A DNA stretch of 54,984 nucleotides from Myxococcales bacterium (GCA_022563535.1 JADFNE010000028.1:1-54984), one strand, 5' to 3'; positions 41,304-50,010 are shown, counted from the stretch's first letter. Notes: generated from the sequence alone by a model not told the origin. Translations and numbers: made by a program.

Positions 41304-41804
41304 TCAGTATTCCGGAACGTAGATCTCGCATGCGAGCTTGTCCCCGCCAGCGATCACCAGCAGGCGACCGAGAGCGAGGTATTGGCCGATCATCATGCCC
41401 AGTTCCGCGATCTCAGCATCTGCAAAGCACTTGCGAAGTTCCGCTTTGAAGGCCGAATCCACGGTCCGAAAGTCTGTTGCGAGCTTCTCTGCGAAGCGCA
41501 CAGCCAGGGCCTCCCGGGGATCGAGTTTGCGCTCTGCTTCGGGCAAGTGAATCTGTGCAATGGTCTCTTCGTCGAGTCCCTGACGCGTCGCCGACGCGTA
41601 CCGAGCGAACAGTCAGGTGTCGCATCCATTGAGGGCGGCAATCTTGAGGCGTGCGAGCTCCTTGATGCGACAGGGAACGACTCCCTCCAGATGTCCTGGG
41701 CGGAAGAACTCGAAAAACCGGGCGAAGTGCTCGGGGATGAGCTCCATGAGGTTCAGGCTTTCATCGGCGGGATTCGAGTTCGCGATGGGTTGCATGCTGT
41801 CCAT
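41304..41804 (-). CDS. Putative selenoprotein: AhpD/CMD-like with CxxU redox motif
   Basis: This is one 166-residue protein when the in-frame TGA at 41613-41615 is read as selenocysteine; ordinary calling splits it. The start is ATG 41804, five bases after AAGGAG. The carboxymuconolactone decarboxylase/AhpD-like region runs RIKELARLKIAALNGCDT, then U64, then LFARYASATRQGLDEETIAQI, and on to an intact helical C-terminus (EALAVRFAEKLATDF). The TGA falls exactly where the second Cys of the CxxC redox pair belongs (C61-x-x-U64). A hairpin with a GGC loop follows at SECIS distance. The gene ends with another TGA. A Cys-to-stop mutation is the alternative, but the hairpin and intact downstream frame argue against decay. 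Confidence 0.75.
41583..41599 (-). promoter_or_regulatory. Candidate bacterial SECIS element
   Basis: Reading the minus strand, a perfect 7-bp stem ACGCGTC-GGC-GACGCGT starts 13 nt after the TGA, so 20 nt separate the TGA from the apical loop. The loop starts with G. These features fit the bacterial SECIS model: a stem-loop just downstream of UGA, with a G in the first two loop positions. It lies within the coding region, as in other bacterial selenoprotein genes. Confidence 0.7.
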
Positions 41805-41989
41805 GTTGACTCCTTGCAGCACTGGGGTTCGGCCCGAAAGTGTATCAACCCGCAAATCGGGTTGCCCGCGCCGGAGATTCTCAACCCAGCCCGATCGATA
41901 TTTGTATATATAGAAGCAAGAGTTGCACTCGGGTCTGCGCAGGCCTCCCCAAGCGGCTCATGGCAAGACCCAGAGCGACTCCGACTGTC

Positions 41990-42397
41990 TCAGGGAGCCA
42001 GGGCCAACGCCCTGTCGCGAGGCACATCCGTGCGGATGGCGACCTGGTGGGCCGCAAACAACTTCCGGTCGTTGATGCGCCGCAACTGGTCCATCATTCG
42101 TAAAGTCCGATCTTGGAGGATCAGGTCTACATCGCGTCTGGTGTTTTCCGCGAGTTTCTTCAGGGTCGCTTGCAGCAATGACGTGTCCAGCTGATGACCG
42201 AGTGTTTCAATTGAACTGGGGGCAGAATTGACAGCACCCGCTGCAACGTCGACAGAGTGCGGAACGGTCTTCGGCAGTTCGTCTGCCGTGCTGGGGATTG
42301 CGACGACGAGACAAAGCGAACAGAGCAGCCCGCGCAGTGGGCGCAAATTTCGGGAACGCATTGCAGTGGTCGGGTGGGGGCGCGGCAGCTGGAACAT
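41990..42397 (-). CDS. Small exported hypothetical protein
   Basis: This is a 135-residue protein. Residues 1-38 form a long signal peptide (RGLLCSLCLVVAIPSTADE, cut near TADE). The mature part is polar and helical, with LLQATLKKLAENTRRDVDLILQD at about 80-100. I do not recognise the family. The ATG at 42397 follows AGGAGAAGAG. The neighbouring genes (AhpD-like downstream, TonB system divergent upstream) give no hint of function. The 185-base gap to the selenoprotein gene suggests separate transcription. Confidence 0.5.
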   Translation of the reverse strand: MFQLPRPHPTTAMRSRNLRPLRGLLCSLCLVVAIPSTADELPKTVPHSVDVAAGAVNSAPSSIETLGHQLDTSLLQATLKKLAENTRRDVDLILQDRTLRMMDQLRRINDRKLFAAHQVAIRTDVPRDRALALAP

Positions 42398-42641
42398 CGG
42401 TTGCTCTTCTCCTGGCGAAAGCTAGGTAGAGCTATCGGTAGCCACTCGCTAAAGTTGACTGCAATTCATCACGCTGCCAATCTTTTGTACCGGCGGCCTC
42501 CGGGACCTTCGATCTTCCGTACCGAGCAGTATGGTTGAGTTCCCGCGCGATGAACTCTTGATCGCACGCACTCCGCGTCGTCCTTCTACTATTCTCCCTC
42601 GCCCGGTTGCATGGTGCTAGAGTGGTCTATCCGAATTTTTT
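42398..42641. other. Intergenic region upstream of the TonB operon promoter
   Basis: No gene is seen here. A run of eight T (42636-42643) precedes and touches the -35 element of the TonB-operon promoter, and may act as an AT-rich up-element. The region must also contain the promoter for the small exported gene on the minus strand, which I cannot locate. Confidence 0.4.
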
Positions 42642-42671
42642 TTGACGGCAAATGCTCCCGCCGTCTAGAAT
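42642..42671 (+). promoter_or_regulatory. Sigma-70-type promoter of the TonB operon
   Basis: TTGACG (42642-42647) and TAGAAT (42666-42671) match the -35 and -10 consensus at five of six positions each, with an 18-base spacer. The spacer contains a short inverted repeat ACGGC/GCCGT. The start codon of the first gene is 39 bases past the -10. Confidence 0.7.
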
Positions 42672-42684
42672 GACCCACGGTTGC

Positions 42685-42697
42685 TGAAAAATTTTCA
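42685..42697. promoter_or_regulatory. Palindrome in the TonB-operon leader
   Basis: TGAAAA-A-TTTTCA is a perfect 13-bp inverted repeat between the -10 element and the ribosome site (AAAAGGAA), directly in the expected 5' leader. It could be an operator for a regulator of the TonB system. It does not match the Fur box. Confidence 0.5.
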
Positions 42698-42709
42698 AAA
42701 GGAACGAGC

Positions 42710-43507
42710 ATGAACTGGATGGCTCCCCCGAATCGCTATGTGGCTATATGCGCGGCGCTTCTTCTCTCTCTGGTGGTTGTCCCCGTGGCAGCTCTGTCGG
42801 AACCGCTCAACGAAGCCAAGTCGGTCCGCCGTCAGGGCAACGTCGACGGCGCCGAATCGCAAAAGCGAATCGATACGGTGAGCGCCGAGACCGAGAGTTT
42901 GTTCACGCAATATCACAATGCGTTGGCGCAGATCGATTCAATTCGCATCTACAACGGTCAGATGAAGAGATTGATCAGCGACCAGGACAAGGAGATCGCG
43001 TCGCTGCGGGAACAGGTGGATCGTGTCGAGGTGGTCGGCCGCAGCGTCACCCCTCTGATGCTTCGCATGATCGAAGCCATTGCCGCGACCGTGGAGCTCG
43101 ACATTCCGTTTCTCGCAGATGAACGTGCCAAGCGAATTGCGGACCTGCGCGAGTTGATGGGCCGGGCCGACGTGAGCAACGCTGAGAAGTACCGACAGAT
43201 CATGGAGGCCTATCAGGTGGAGAACGAGTACGGCCGCACGATCGAAGCCTACCGCTCGACCTTGGAGGTGAACGGCGTTGAAGTGAAGGCCGACCTGCTT
43301 CGCTTCGGCCGCATCGCCCTCGTGTATCAGACCCTGGATCAAAAATCGGCTGGGGTGTGGAACCAAAAACTTGGCGTTTGGGAACCCCTTGATGCCGGTT
43401 ACCGATCGGCGATCAAGGAAGGACTCAAGATTGCGCGCAAGCAAATGGCGCCGGATCTGATCCGGTTGCCACTCCCAGCCGCCCGGGCTCTGGGAGGAGC
43501 AAGCTGA
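42710..43507 (+). CDS. DUF3450 periplasmic protein of a TonB system
   Basis: This is a 265-residue protein. A signal peptide (YVAICAALLLSLVVVPVAALS) is followed by a coiled coil at about 48-110 (SLFTQYHNALAQIDSIRIYN, QDKEIASLREQVDRVEVV) and a globular C-terminal part (TIEAYRSTLEVNGVEVKADLLRFGR split over about 185-250). DUF3450 proteins are regularly the first gene of TtpC-type TonB clusters and act in the periplasm, possibly linking TtpC to the cell wall. The ATG follows AAAAGGAACGAGC. Its stop and the next start overlap by one base (TGATG). Confidence 0.88.
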   Translation: MNWMAPPNRYVAICAALLLSLVVVPVAALSEPLNEAKSVRRQGNVDGAESQKRIDTVSAETESLFTQYHNALAQIDSIRIYNGQMKRLISDQDKEIASLREQVDRVEVVGRSVTPLMLRMIEAIAATVELDIPFLADERAKRIADLRELMGRADVSNAEKYRQIMEAYQVENEYGRTIEAYRSTLEVNGVEVKADLLRFGRIALVYQTLDQKSAGVWNQKLGVWEPLDAGYRSAIKEGLKIARKQMAPDLIRLPLPAARALGGAS

Positions 43508-44898
43508 TGCGCGCAGCTACAACGACTCGGTTGCTGATTTGCAACATGGCTCTGGCAATAGTCTTCGGCTTCGCGGCGGTGTCGACCGCGCAAGACCAGC
43601 CCAAGTCCCCCGAACCCAAGACCCTCGAAGAATTGCTCGAGATGGTGAAAGAGGGTTTCATTGCCGAATCCGACGACAACGCCGCGCGCGAGGCGCGGTT
43701 TCTGGCGGCTCGGAACGATCAGCAACGCCTGCTCGACGATGCCCTCGCAGTGCTTGCTGGCGAGGAAGCGATCAGCCAGGCCCTCGAATCCACCTACAAC
43801 GACAACGAGCCCTTGATCGGCACGCTCCAGGAAACGTTGACAGAGCGCCTGGGACAGATGGGTGAACTCTTTGGTGTCGTGCGTCAGGTCTCGAACGATT
43901 TGAGTGGGCAGGTCTGGGAATCGCTGACGAGCTCACAGCTCAGCGATCGCACAATACTTCTCGACAGACTCGGTCGCAGCAAGGAACTCCCGTCGACCAA
44001 GGATCTCGAAGGTCTCTGGTTCGAAATGCAGCGGGAAATCACCGCCCAAGGCGAGATCGAACGTTTCGTCACGACGGTTTTGACTACAAAGGGAGGCGAG
44101 GTCGAGCGCGAGGTCGTCCGAGTGGGTCCGTTTACCGTGATTTCGAATGGCGGCTACCTCTTGTGGGATCCCAAAGCACAACAGCTGGCAGAGCTACCGC
44201 GCCAACCTCCTGCCAAGTACCTCGACACTGTGGAGGGTTTCGAGACGGCCACCACCGGTTTCGTCAAATTGGCGGTCGATCCATCAAAGGGCGCACTGCT
44301 CGAATCCCTGCTCGAAACACCGAGTCCGCGTGAACGCGTCGAACAGGGCGGTGGCGTCGGTTACGTGATCATCTGCCTCGGTGTGGGGGCATTGCTCGTG
44401 GGTGTCTGGCGCTGGTTCCTGATCTCCGCGACCAGTCGCAAGGTCAGGGCCCAGCAGAAGAGTAGTAGGACCAGCTCCGACAACCCGCTCGGTCGCATCT
44501 TGGTGATCCCCGAAGCTTCGAAGGACATGGACAGTGAAGTGCTCGAGCTGAGGCTCGACGAGGCGGTGCTCAAGGAAAGCAGTGATCTCGAGCGCTACCT
44601 GTGGGTGGTCAAGACGGTCTCGGTCGTATCGCCGCTGCTCGGCCTGCTCGGCACGGTGACGGGCATGATCAAGACCTTCCAGTCGATCACGTTGTTCGGC
44701 GCCGGCGATCCCAAGATGATGGCGGGGGGTATTTCCGAGGCTCTGGTCACCACGATGCTCGGGCTCATCGTCGCGATTCCCCTGGTGCTGCTCTACGACA
44801 TACTCAGCAACAGTGCCAGTCGCATTATCGACATTTTGGATTATCAGAGCGCAGGCCTGATCGCGTCACGAGCGGAGGGGATCGATGTGGGAGATTGA
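43507..44898 (+). CDS. ttpC: TtpC-like long ExbB/MotA-TolQ-ExbB family protein
   Basis: This is a 463-residue protein. The signal peptide (LLICNMALAIVFGFAAVSTA) and a periplasmic region of about 270 residues precede the membrane part. That part has three segments: VGYVIICLGVGALLVGVWRWFL, then VVSPLLGLLGTVTGMIKTFQS, then ALVTTMLGLIVAIPLVLLYD. This ExbB core with a large N-terminal extension is the TtpC type known from Vibrio TonB2 systems. It starts within the stop of DUF3450 and overlaps the second ExbB gene by 14 bases. It should bridge the TonB complex to the periplasm. Confidence 0.88.
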   Translation: MRAATTTRLLICNMALAIVFGFAAVSTAQDQPKSPEPKTLEELLEMVKEGFIAESDDNAAREARFLAARNDQQRLLDDALAVLAGEEAISQALESTYNDNEPLIGTLQETLTERLGQMGELFGVVRQVSNDLSGQVWESLTSSQLSDRTILLDRLGRSKELPSTKDLEGLWFEMQREITAQGEIERFVTTVLTTKGGEVEREVVRVGPFTVISNGGYLLWDPKAQQLAELPRQPPAKYLDTVEGFETATTGFVKLAVDPSKGALLESLLETPSPRERVEQGGGVGYVIICLGVGALLVGVWRWFLISATSRKVRAQQKSSRTSSDNPLGRILVIPEASKDMDSEVLELRLDEAVLKESSDLERYLWVVKTVSVVSPLLGLLGTVTGMIKTFQSITLFGAGDPKMMAGGISEALVTTMLGLIVAIPLVLLYDILSNSASRIIDILDYQSAGLIASRAEGIDVGD

Positions 44899-45439
44899 GG
44901 CCTTCGCAGCCGTCCGCGGGTTCATTGAAACCGGCGGCAATGTGCTGCTGGTCATCGCCTTCGTGACGGCCACGATGTGGACCCTGATCATCGAGCGGAT
45001 CTGGTACTTCCGCCTGGGATATCGCGTCGATGCCGCAAGGATCGAAGCCTTCTGGAATGCCCGGACTGACCATTCGTCGTGGAACGCGCACATGCTTCGC
45101 GAACTGCTCATGTCTCGAATGGAACTCAAGCTGACCGATAGCTTGAGCATGATTCGCACCTTGGTCGCCGTGTGCCCGATGCTCGGCCTGCTCGGCACCG
45201 TGACCGGCATGATCGAAGTATTCGATGTGATGGCCAGCGGCGGTGGCAACACCCGTGGGATGGCGGCCGGCGTGTCAAAGGCGACGCTCCCCACGATGGC
45301 TGGCATGGTGGCCGCTATATCTGGGATGCTGCTCAGCACCCAGCTCGATCAGTTCGCCGATGGCGAAACATCTCGAGGCCAAGATAGCCTCGAGATCATT
45401 CACACTCCAAAGCGAGATCGAGAGAGTCATGCGACGTAG
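44885..45439 (+). CDS. exbB: ExbB-like proton channel subunit
   Basis: This is a 184-residue MotA/TolQ/ExbB protein. It has three membrane segments: FIETGGNVLLVIAFVTATMW, then VAVCPMLGLLGTVTGMIEVF and TMAGMVAAISGMLLSTQ. It forms the pentameric proton channel of the TonB motor with ExbD. It is much shorter than the TtpC-like paralogue upstream. It starts at GTG 44885, inside the previous gene, and overlaps ExbD by 11 bases. Confidence 0.9.
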   Translation: MWEIEAFAAVRGFIETGGNVLLVIAFVTATMWTLIIERIWYFRLGYRVDAARIEAFWNARTDHSSWNAHMLRELLMSRMELKLTDSLSMIRTLVAVCPMLGLLGTVTGMIEVFDVMASGGGNTRGMAAGVSKATLPTMAGMVAAISGMLLSTQLDQFADGETSRGQDSLEIIHTPKRDRESHAT

Positions 45440-45833
45440 AAGAAACAAACACAGACCGGAAAACGAAGTCAACCTGACCCCAATGCTCGATGTCGTGTTC
45501 ATCATGTTGATCTTCTTCATCGTTACGGCATCGTTCGTGAAGGAGTCGGGGATCGAGATCACTCGGCCCAGTGCGGCGACCGCCACGCGCAACGAAAAGG
45601 GCAATATCCTGATTGCCATCACCAGCACCAATCAGGTGTGGATGGATCGCCGACAAATCGATCCCAAGGCGCTGCGCGCGAACATCGAGCGAATGCGCGC
45701 GGAAAACCCCAACGGCGCAGTAATTATTCAAGCCGACGAAAAGAGCGAAAACGGCTTGCTGGTCAAGGTCATGGACGCCGCAAGGCTCGCCGGAGTCAAG
45801 AGCATTTCCCTCGCGGCCGAGATCATCAAGTAA
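45429..45833 (+). CDS. exbD: ExbD-like biopolymer transport protein
   Basis: This is a 134-residue protein from ATG 45429, the usual ExbD length; the frame is open further upstream but only inside exbB. A basic N-terminus (MRRRRNKHRPENEVNLTPML) leads to one membrane helix with the essential proton-carrying Asp (LDVVFIMLIFFIVTASF). The periplasmic domain follows (NQVWMDRRQIDPKALRANIE). It overlaps exbB and abuts tonB (stop TAA then ATG), so all are translated as a unit. Confidence 0.9.
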   Translation: MRRRRNKHRPENEVNLTPMLDVVFIMLIFFIVTASFVKESGIEITRPSAATATRNEKGNILIAITSTNQVWMDRRQIDPKALRANIERMRAENPNGAVIIQADEKSENGLLVKVMDAARLAGVKSISLAAEIIK

Positions 45834-46445
45834 ATGATTTCGCGGCTTCCGCTCGCGCTCGTGATTGCTTGCGTGGTCACGTTCGGTCTGTTTTGGACCA
45901 TGCAGGCGCTAGTGAGTACCGACGCGCAACTGATCGACAGCAAGCCGTCGCCCAAGATCGAGTTTGTGCGCTTGCGTCGCGACACCACGCCCGAGATCAA
46001 GAAGCGCGAGCCTCCCAAGCGACAAAAACCCGAAGAAGCTCCGCCTCCGCCGGAAATCAATGTGTCCAAGGCCAGCCTCGAACCTTCGGGAGATCTATCG
46101 GCATTCACCGCAAACTTCAACGCGGGTGATGCGCTCGTGGGCGGAGTCGGCATGGGCAGTGGGTCGGATCGGGACGCTACACCGCTGGTGCGGATCGAAC
46201 CCGAGTATCCAATGCGAATGCGCCAGCGAAGAATCGAGGGCGCCGTTGGAATCACCTTCACAATTGCAAAAGCCGGTACGGTAAAGGACGCGCAGATCGA
46301 TTATTCGCAACCTCCCGGCGTATTCGACAAGGCCGCTCTAGCCGCTGTACGCCGTTGGCGTTACAACCCAAAAATCGTGGATGGCAGGGCAGTCGAACGT
46401 CCGGGTCAGAAGGTCTGGTTCCCGTTCTCGATGGAGGACAAGTAG
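45834..46445 (+). CDS. tonB: TonB energy-transducing protein
   Basis: This is a 203-residue protein. A single N-terminal membrane helix (LPLALVIACVVTFGLFWTMQ) is followed by a Lys/Pro-rich spanning region (KKREPPKRQKPEEAPPPPEI). The C-terminal domain starts at about 118 (VRIEPEYPMRMRQRRIEGAV) and has the family ...FDKAALAAVRRWRYNP ending. It carries proton-motive energy to outer-membrane receptors such as the one at 51134. The spanning region is short for TonB, as in TonB2-type proteins that rely on TtpC. Confidence 0.9.
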   Translation: MISRLPLALVIACVVTFGLFWTMQALVSTDAQLIDSKPSPKIEFVRLRRDTTPEIKKREPPKRQKPEEAPPPPEINVSKASLEPSGDLSAFTANFNAGDALVGGVGMGSGSDRDATPLVRIEPEYPMRMRQRRIEGAVGITFTIAKAGTVKDAQIDYSQPPGVFDKAALAAVRRWRYNPKIVDGRAVERPGQKVWFPFSMEDK

Positions 46446-47734
46446 TGGAACCCGTGCGGAATGGCGAGGGGCAACGCGCTGGTGCACGGATGAACTCGGC
46501 GGCGCTCGTGCTCGCTGTCCTGTTTTGGACGGCGGGGTGCGTGTTCGCTGGGAATGCTCTTGCGCAGCGAGACGGCGAGCAGAAGAGCCGCAGTTGGGCG
46601 CGCAAACACGAAATCGACCAACTGACCGGGAGGCGCCTGCTGAAGGCGCAGGAATTCCTGGTTGAGGACAAGTGGGACGAGGCCGAAGCAGCTCTCGGCA
46701 AGCTGCGCCTCCGCAGTCTGAACGCAGCGGAAAGAACCAAGTTCTACACCCTCAGTGGGTACGTAGCGATGGGACGGAAAGATCTATCCCGTGCGCGAGA
46801 ACTGTTCGAATTGACGATTGCTCAGGATTTCTTGCCCCTGGAAGAACGGGCTGATTTCCGTTTTATCATCGCGCGAATCTGCATGGAGCAAGACAATTGG
46901 GCGGACGCGATCGTGAACCTGAAAAGGTGGTTCCTGATCGAAGAGGAGCCCAATGCTTCTTCGTATTACTTGCTGGCCCTGGCGTACTGGCAGGCAAAGG
47001 ACACCGACGCGGCCCTGGCACCCGCATTGAAGGCGGTTGCGATCGCGAATGCGCCGCAGGAAAACTGGCTCAAACTCTTGCTTGCAATTCGCCTCACTCG
47101 CAAAGAGTACAAGGAGACGATTCCGCTTCTCGATCAGATGATCCGGAGCTATCCGAACAAGACCTATTGGATCCAACTTTCCACACTTCACGGCGCGCTG
47201 GGCAACTACCCAGAGTCATTGATCCCGCTTCAGCTCGCCTATACCCAGGGCCTGTTGACCGAAGACCCGGAGATTCGCCGCCTGGCCGAGTTGTTGCTTT
47301 ACCTCGAACTACCCTATCGCGCAGCGGATGTAATGAAGTTCGGTCTCGAGAGCAGTGTGGTGGATGAGGACTCCGAGTATTTCGAACTCTTGAGCAACAG
47401 CTGGATCATGGCGCGGGAGTACGACAAGGCGATCGATCCGCTGATTCGCGCCGCCGAACTTGCGGAAGGGGGGCGCATCTACCAGCGCCTGGCGGAAGTC
47501 CACATTCAGCAAGAACGCTGGCAGGAAGCGGCAGAAGCCTTGGGTCTGGCGCTCGAAAAAGGGGACTTGCCGAAACCCGGTCAAGCCACACTGTTGATGG
47601 GAATCGTCCTCTACAGCCAGAAGAAGCCAGACCAGGCGCTCCCGTGGTTCGAAAAGGCCAAAGCGTTTTCGGATTCGGAGCAAGAGGCGAATACCTGGGT
47701 CAAGCACATCAAGCGTGAAATGGCCGCGAGCTAG
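46445..47734 (+). CDS. TPR protein of the TonB system
   Basis: This is a 429-residue protein. GTG 46445 follows GGAGGA and overlaps the TonB stop by one base; the first ATG is 46490. An N-terminal hydrophobic segment (AALVLAVLFWTAGCVFAGNA) ends in a possible signal cleavage site. About eight TPR-like repeats fill the rest (for example YYLLALAYWQAKDTDAALA, YQRLAEVHIQQERWQEAAEA). TPR proteins at this position are regular members of TtpC/TonB2 clusters, but their role is unclear. It converges on the membrane-protein gene, overlapping it by four bases (CTAG). Confidence 0.85.
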   Translation: MEPVRNGEGQRAGARMNSAALVLAVLFWTAGCVFAGNALAQRDGEQKSRSWARKHEIDQLTGRRLLKAQEFLVEDKWDEAEAALGKLRLRSLNAAERTKFYTLSGYVAMGRKDLSRARELFELTIAQDFLPLEERADFRFIIARICMEQDNWADAIVNLKRWFLIEEEPNASSYYLLALAYWQAKDTDAALAPALKAVAIANAPQENWLKLLLAIRLTRKEYKETIPLLDQMIRSYPNKTYWIQLSTLHGALGNYPESLIPLQLAYTQGLLTEDPEIRRLAELLLYLELPYRAADVMKFGLESSVVDEDSEYFELLSNSWIMAREYDKAIDPLIRAAELAEGGRIYQRLAEVHIQQERWQEAAEALGLALEKGDLPKPGQATLLMGIVLYSQKKPDQALPWFEKAKAFSDSEQEANTWVKHIKREMAAS

Positions 47735-49980
47735 CGACTCAGGTTAGCGGTTGCACTCAACGCTTTTCGCAGCTCCGGTGTCGCCATGCCCGCTCTCAAG
47801 TTTCGGGCTTCCGCAAAGGTGAAAACCGGCAGCCGGGCGATCTTTCCAGCGAGCTTTTCTTCTGCCCCTTCCTCGGTGGTTCCCTCAGCGGCGATTCTGG
47901 CGATCTTTCCCGCCGCTTGAAGCAGGGGATCTGCCTGGCCTCGCAGGGGTCGAAATTCTGCCAGCTTCACCGCGTCGGCGAACGCCCCGACGCGCAGTGA
48001 ACACCAGGCGAGTCTTCTGCGCGCAATTGAAACATCTGGGAATTGTTCGAGCAGCCCGCGGTCGATCTCGATCGCTTCGTCGTAGAGTCCGAGCGCGCTG
48101 TAGAACGAAGCGAGCAGGCTGAGAGAACGCAGGCCCTGCTGCGACTTTGCGTCGCTCGAATTTGCGACGAGTTGATCGTAGTAGGTCGGGATCACTCCGT
48201 TTGTAATTGCCCAGCTCCGGGCGTCGCGGATCACGCGCGCCGTGTCGAAACCGCGAGCTGAATCGAACGCCACACCCCGGTCGCGATAGTAGACGGCGAC
48301 CCGCGCGAGGTTTTCGGCGTTTCGCCGATTGTCCCTCAGGTACACCGAGGACGTTATGTTTCGAAACACGAGAATCCAGCCCGGCGTATTCTCGAGATGG
48401 GCAGTGGTGTGATACCAGGGACGGTTGCCCAATTTGAGACGGGGCAGGCCCATCCCCAAGAAAACGTCTATCCCCTGGCGGTCGAGAAGTTCCAGGAAAC
48501 TTTCGCCGGCCAAAACGCCTCGGTGCTCTCGGATCGGGAGATTCGCGTCCATTGCGTCGCGCGAGACATTCAAGCTGCCATTGACGAAGGTTCGCAACCG
48601 AGGTGCGAGCCAATATCCGAGAAACCCTCCCATGTAATACTCGTTGAAGAGGTTTCCCTCGAGGTTTGCATCGTCGAGCATCCATGCCGCGTGGGCCTGA
48701 TACTTGGCTGCGAAATAGGGTTGGGCAAATTGTTGCAGGGTTGGGGGAATGGAACGCGATACCCCGGGCCAGTCCCCGAACTGAATGAAGCCAACAAGGA
48801 GTACGAGTGCGGCCGCGGTGCTGCATCCCAATGCCGCGAGAGATCGTGTTTTGCCTTCGGGGGTTTTCTGCGCTTGGTGAACGGGGTGCGAGTTCAGCCA
48901 CGAGCCCAAAGGCATACTCAGCCATGAGCCCAAAGACGTGCTTAGCAACAGCAACGGAAAGATCCCCAGCCAGATAAATCGCACTGCAACGAGTGGGGCG
49001 ACGACACCGAGAGCCGAGAGTGCGAGTAGCACGGGGTTGACGTTCAACGGTGTGCCACGCTCATTGCGGCCGAGATGTTTCAGTGCCCCAATCCCTGCCA
49101 GCAGGGAACCCGACAAGAGCAGCCAGAATATGATCCAGGCCATTGGCGTGGGTTGGCTCCCCGCTTGCGGAAAGCGAAATGCGGCGAGCGCAACCCATTC
49201 GTCGGCAACCCGGGTCAAGCTGGGTGTTTCGGAACCGGCGACCAGGTAGGCCATGTGGGGATCGATGCCCGCCGGGTTGAACCCCGTCGCTAGCGTCCCG
49301 AGCACGAGAGCGATACCGAGCCACAAGACCCTCGGAGTTCTGACGGGTGCGAAACTTCGCGCAGATCCAATCTCATAGATGACAAGACCTGCAATTCCGA
49401 CCCCTAGCAAAACCGGGCCCAGCAAGAAGCCAGCGTGAAGGTTCGCCCATAATGCGCACAGCGCGACGGCCTCTATAACCCGGCGGCGCGAGGGGCACTC
49501 TTTGGACTCGAGCAGCAGCCGGTAGAGAATCAAGCTGAACAGGATCGTCAACAGATGGGGCCGGAGTTGAATGAGTCGATATGCGGACAGCACGATGAAT
49601 GCGCCGGTGCAAAGGCTCGCAGCGACCCGCGAATGGCTCGTGCGCCTGAGCAGAGACCAGGCCAGAGCCAGAATCGCGGTGACGAGCAGTACGTGAGTCA
49701 ATCGAAGAGCGGTGAAGCCCCAAAGGTTTGTGATCGAGGCCAGGCCGAGATCGGCGAGCCATGCCGCCGCGACCGGTGGACCCGACGAAGTAAACAAGAG
49801 AGGGTCGTGGGCCAGCCAGGGACCGCCTTGCGCGTAGGCATCTCCGAGGGCGAGGTGCCACCAAAGGTCGTCGGTCATGATGGGTTGACCCACGGCTACC
49901 AGAACCAGGGCCACGAGCAAGCCGATGATGATGTGAGGTAGGAGTTCGAATCGCCGATTAGGAATGGACTCGGTGAACAT
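47731..49980 (-). CDS. Large polytopic membrane protein, GT-C-like
   Basis: This is a 749-residue protein with about ten or eleven membrane helices in the first 440 residues, then a soluble region. The first loop DDLWWHLALGDAYAQGGPWLAHDP resembles the opening of GT-C membrane glycosyltransferases, with the acidic residues in the catalytic position. The C-terminal part (about 640-720) has TPR-like helices (LLASFYSALGLYDEAIEIDRG). The substrate is unknown; polyprenyl-linked sugar transfer is plausible. It is convergent with the TPR gene. Confidence 0.75.
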   Translation of the reverse strand: MFTESIPNRRFELLPHIIIGLLVALVLVAVGQPIMTDDLWWHLALGDAYAQGGPWLAHDPLLFTSSGPPVAAAWLADLGLASITNLWGFTALRLTHVLLVTAILALAWSLLRRTSHSRVAASLCTGAFIVLSAYRLIQLRPHLLTILFSLILYRLLLESKECPSRRRVIEAVALCALWANLHAGFLLGPVLLGVGIAGLVIYEIGSARSFAPVRTPRVLWLGIALVLGTLATGFNPAGIDPHMAYLVAGSETPSLTRVADEWVALAAFRFPQAGSQPTPMAWIIFWLLLSGSLLAGIGALKHLGRNERGTPLNVNPVLLALSALGVVAPLVAVRFIWLGIFPLLLLSTSLGSWLSMPLGSWLNSHPVHQAQKTPEGKTRSLAALGCSTAAALVLLVGFIQFGDWPGVSRSIPPTLQQFAQPYFAAKYQAHAAWMLDDANLEGNLFNEYYMGGFLGYWLAPRLRTFVNGSLNVSRDAMDANLPIREHRGVLAGESFLELLDRQGIDVFLGMGLPRLKLGNRPWYHTTAHLENTPGWILVFRNITSSVYLRDNRRNAENLARVAVYYRDRGVAFDSARGFDTARVIRDARSWAITNGVIPTYYDQLVANSSDAKSQQGLRSLSLLASFYSALGLYDEAIEIDRGLLEQFPDVSIARRRLAWCSLRVGAFADAVKLAEFRPLRGQADPLLQAAGKIARIAAEGTTEEGAEEKLAGKIARLPVFTFAEARNLRAGMATPELRKALSATANLSR

Positions 49981-50010
49981 TAGACCCCTACCGCGATGTG
50001 ATTCGGATCG

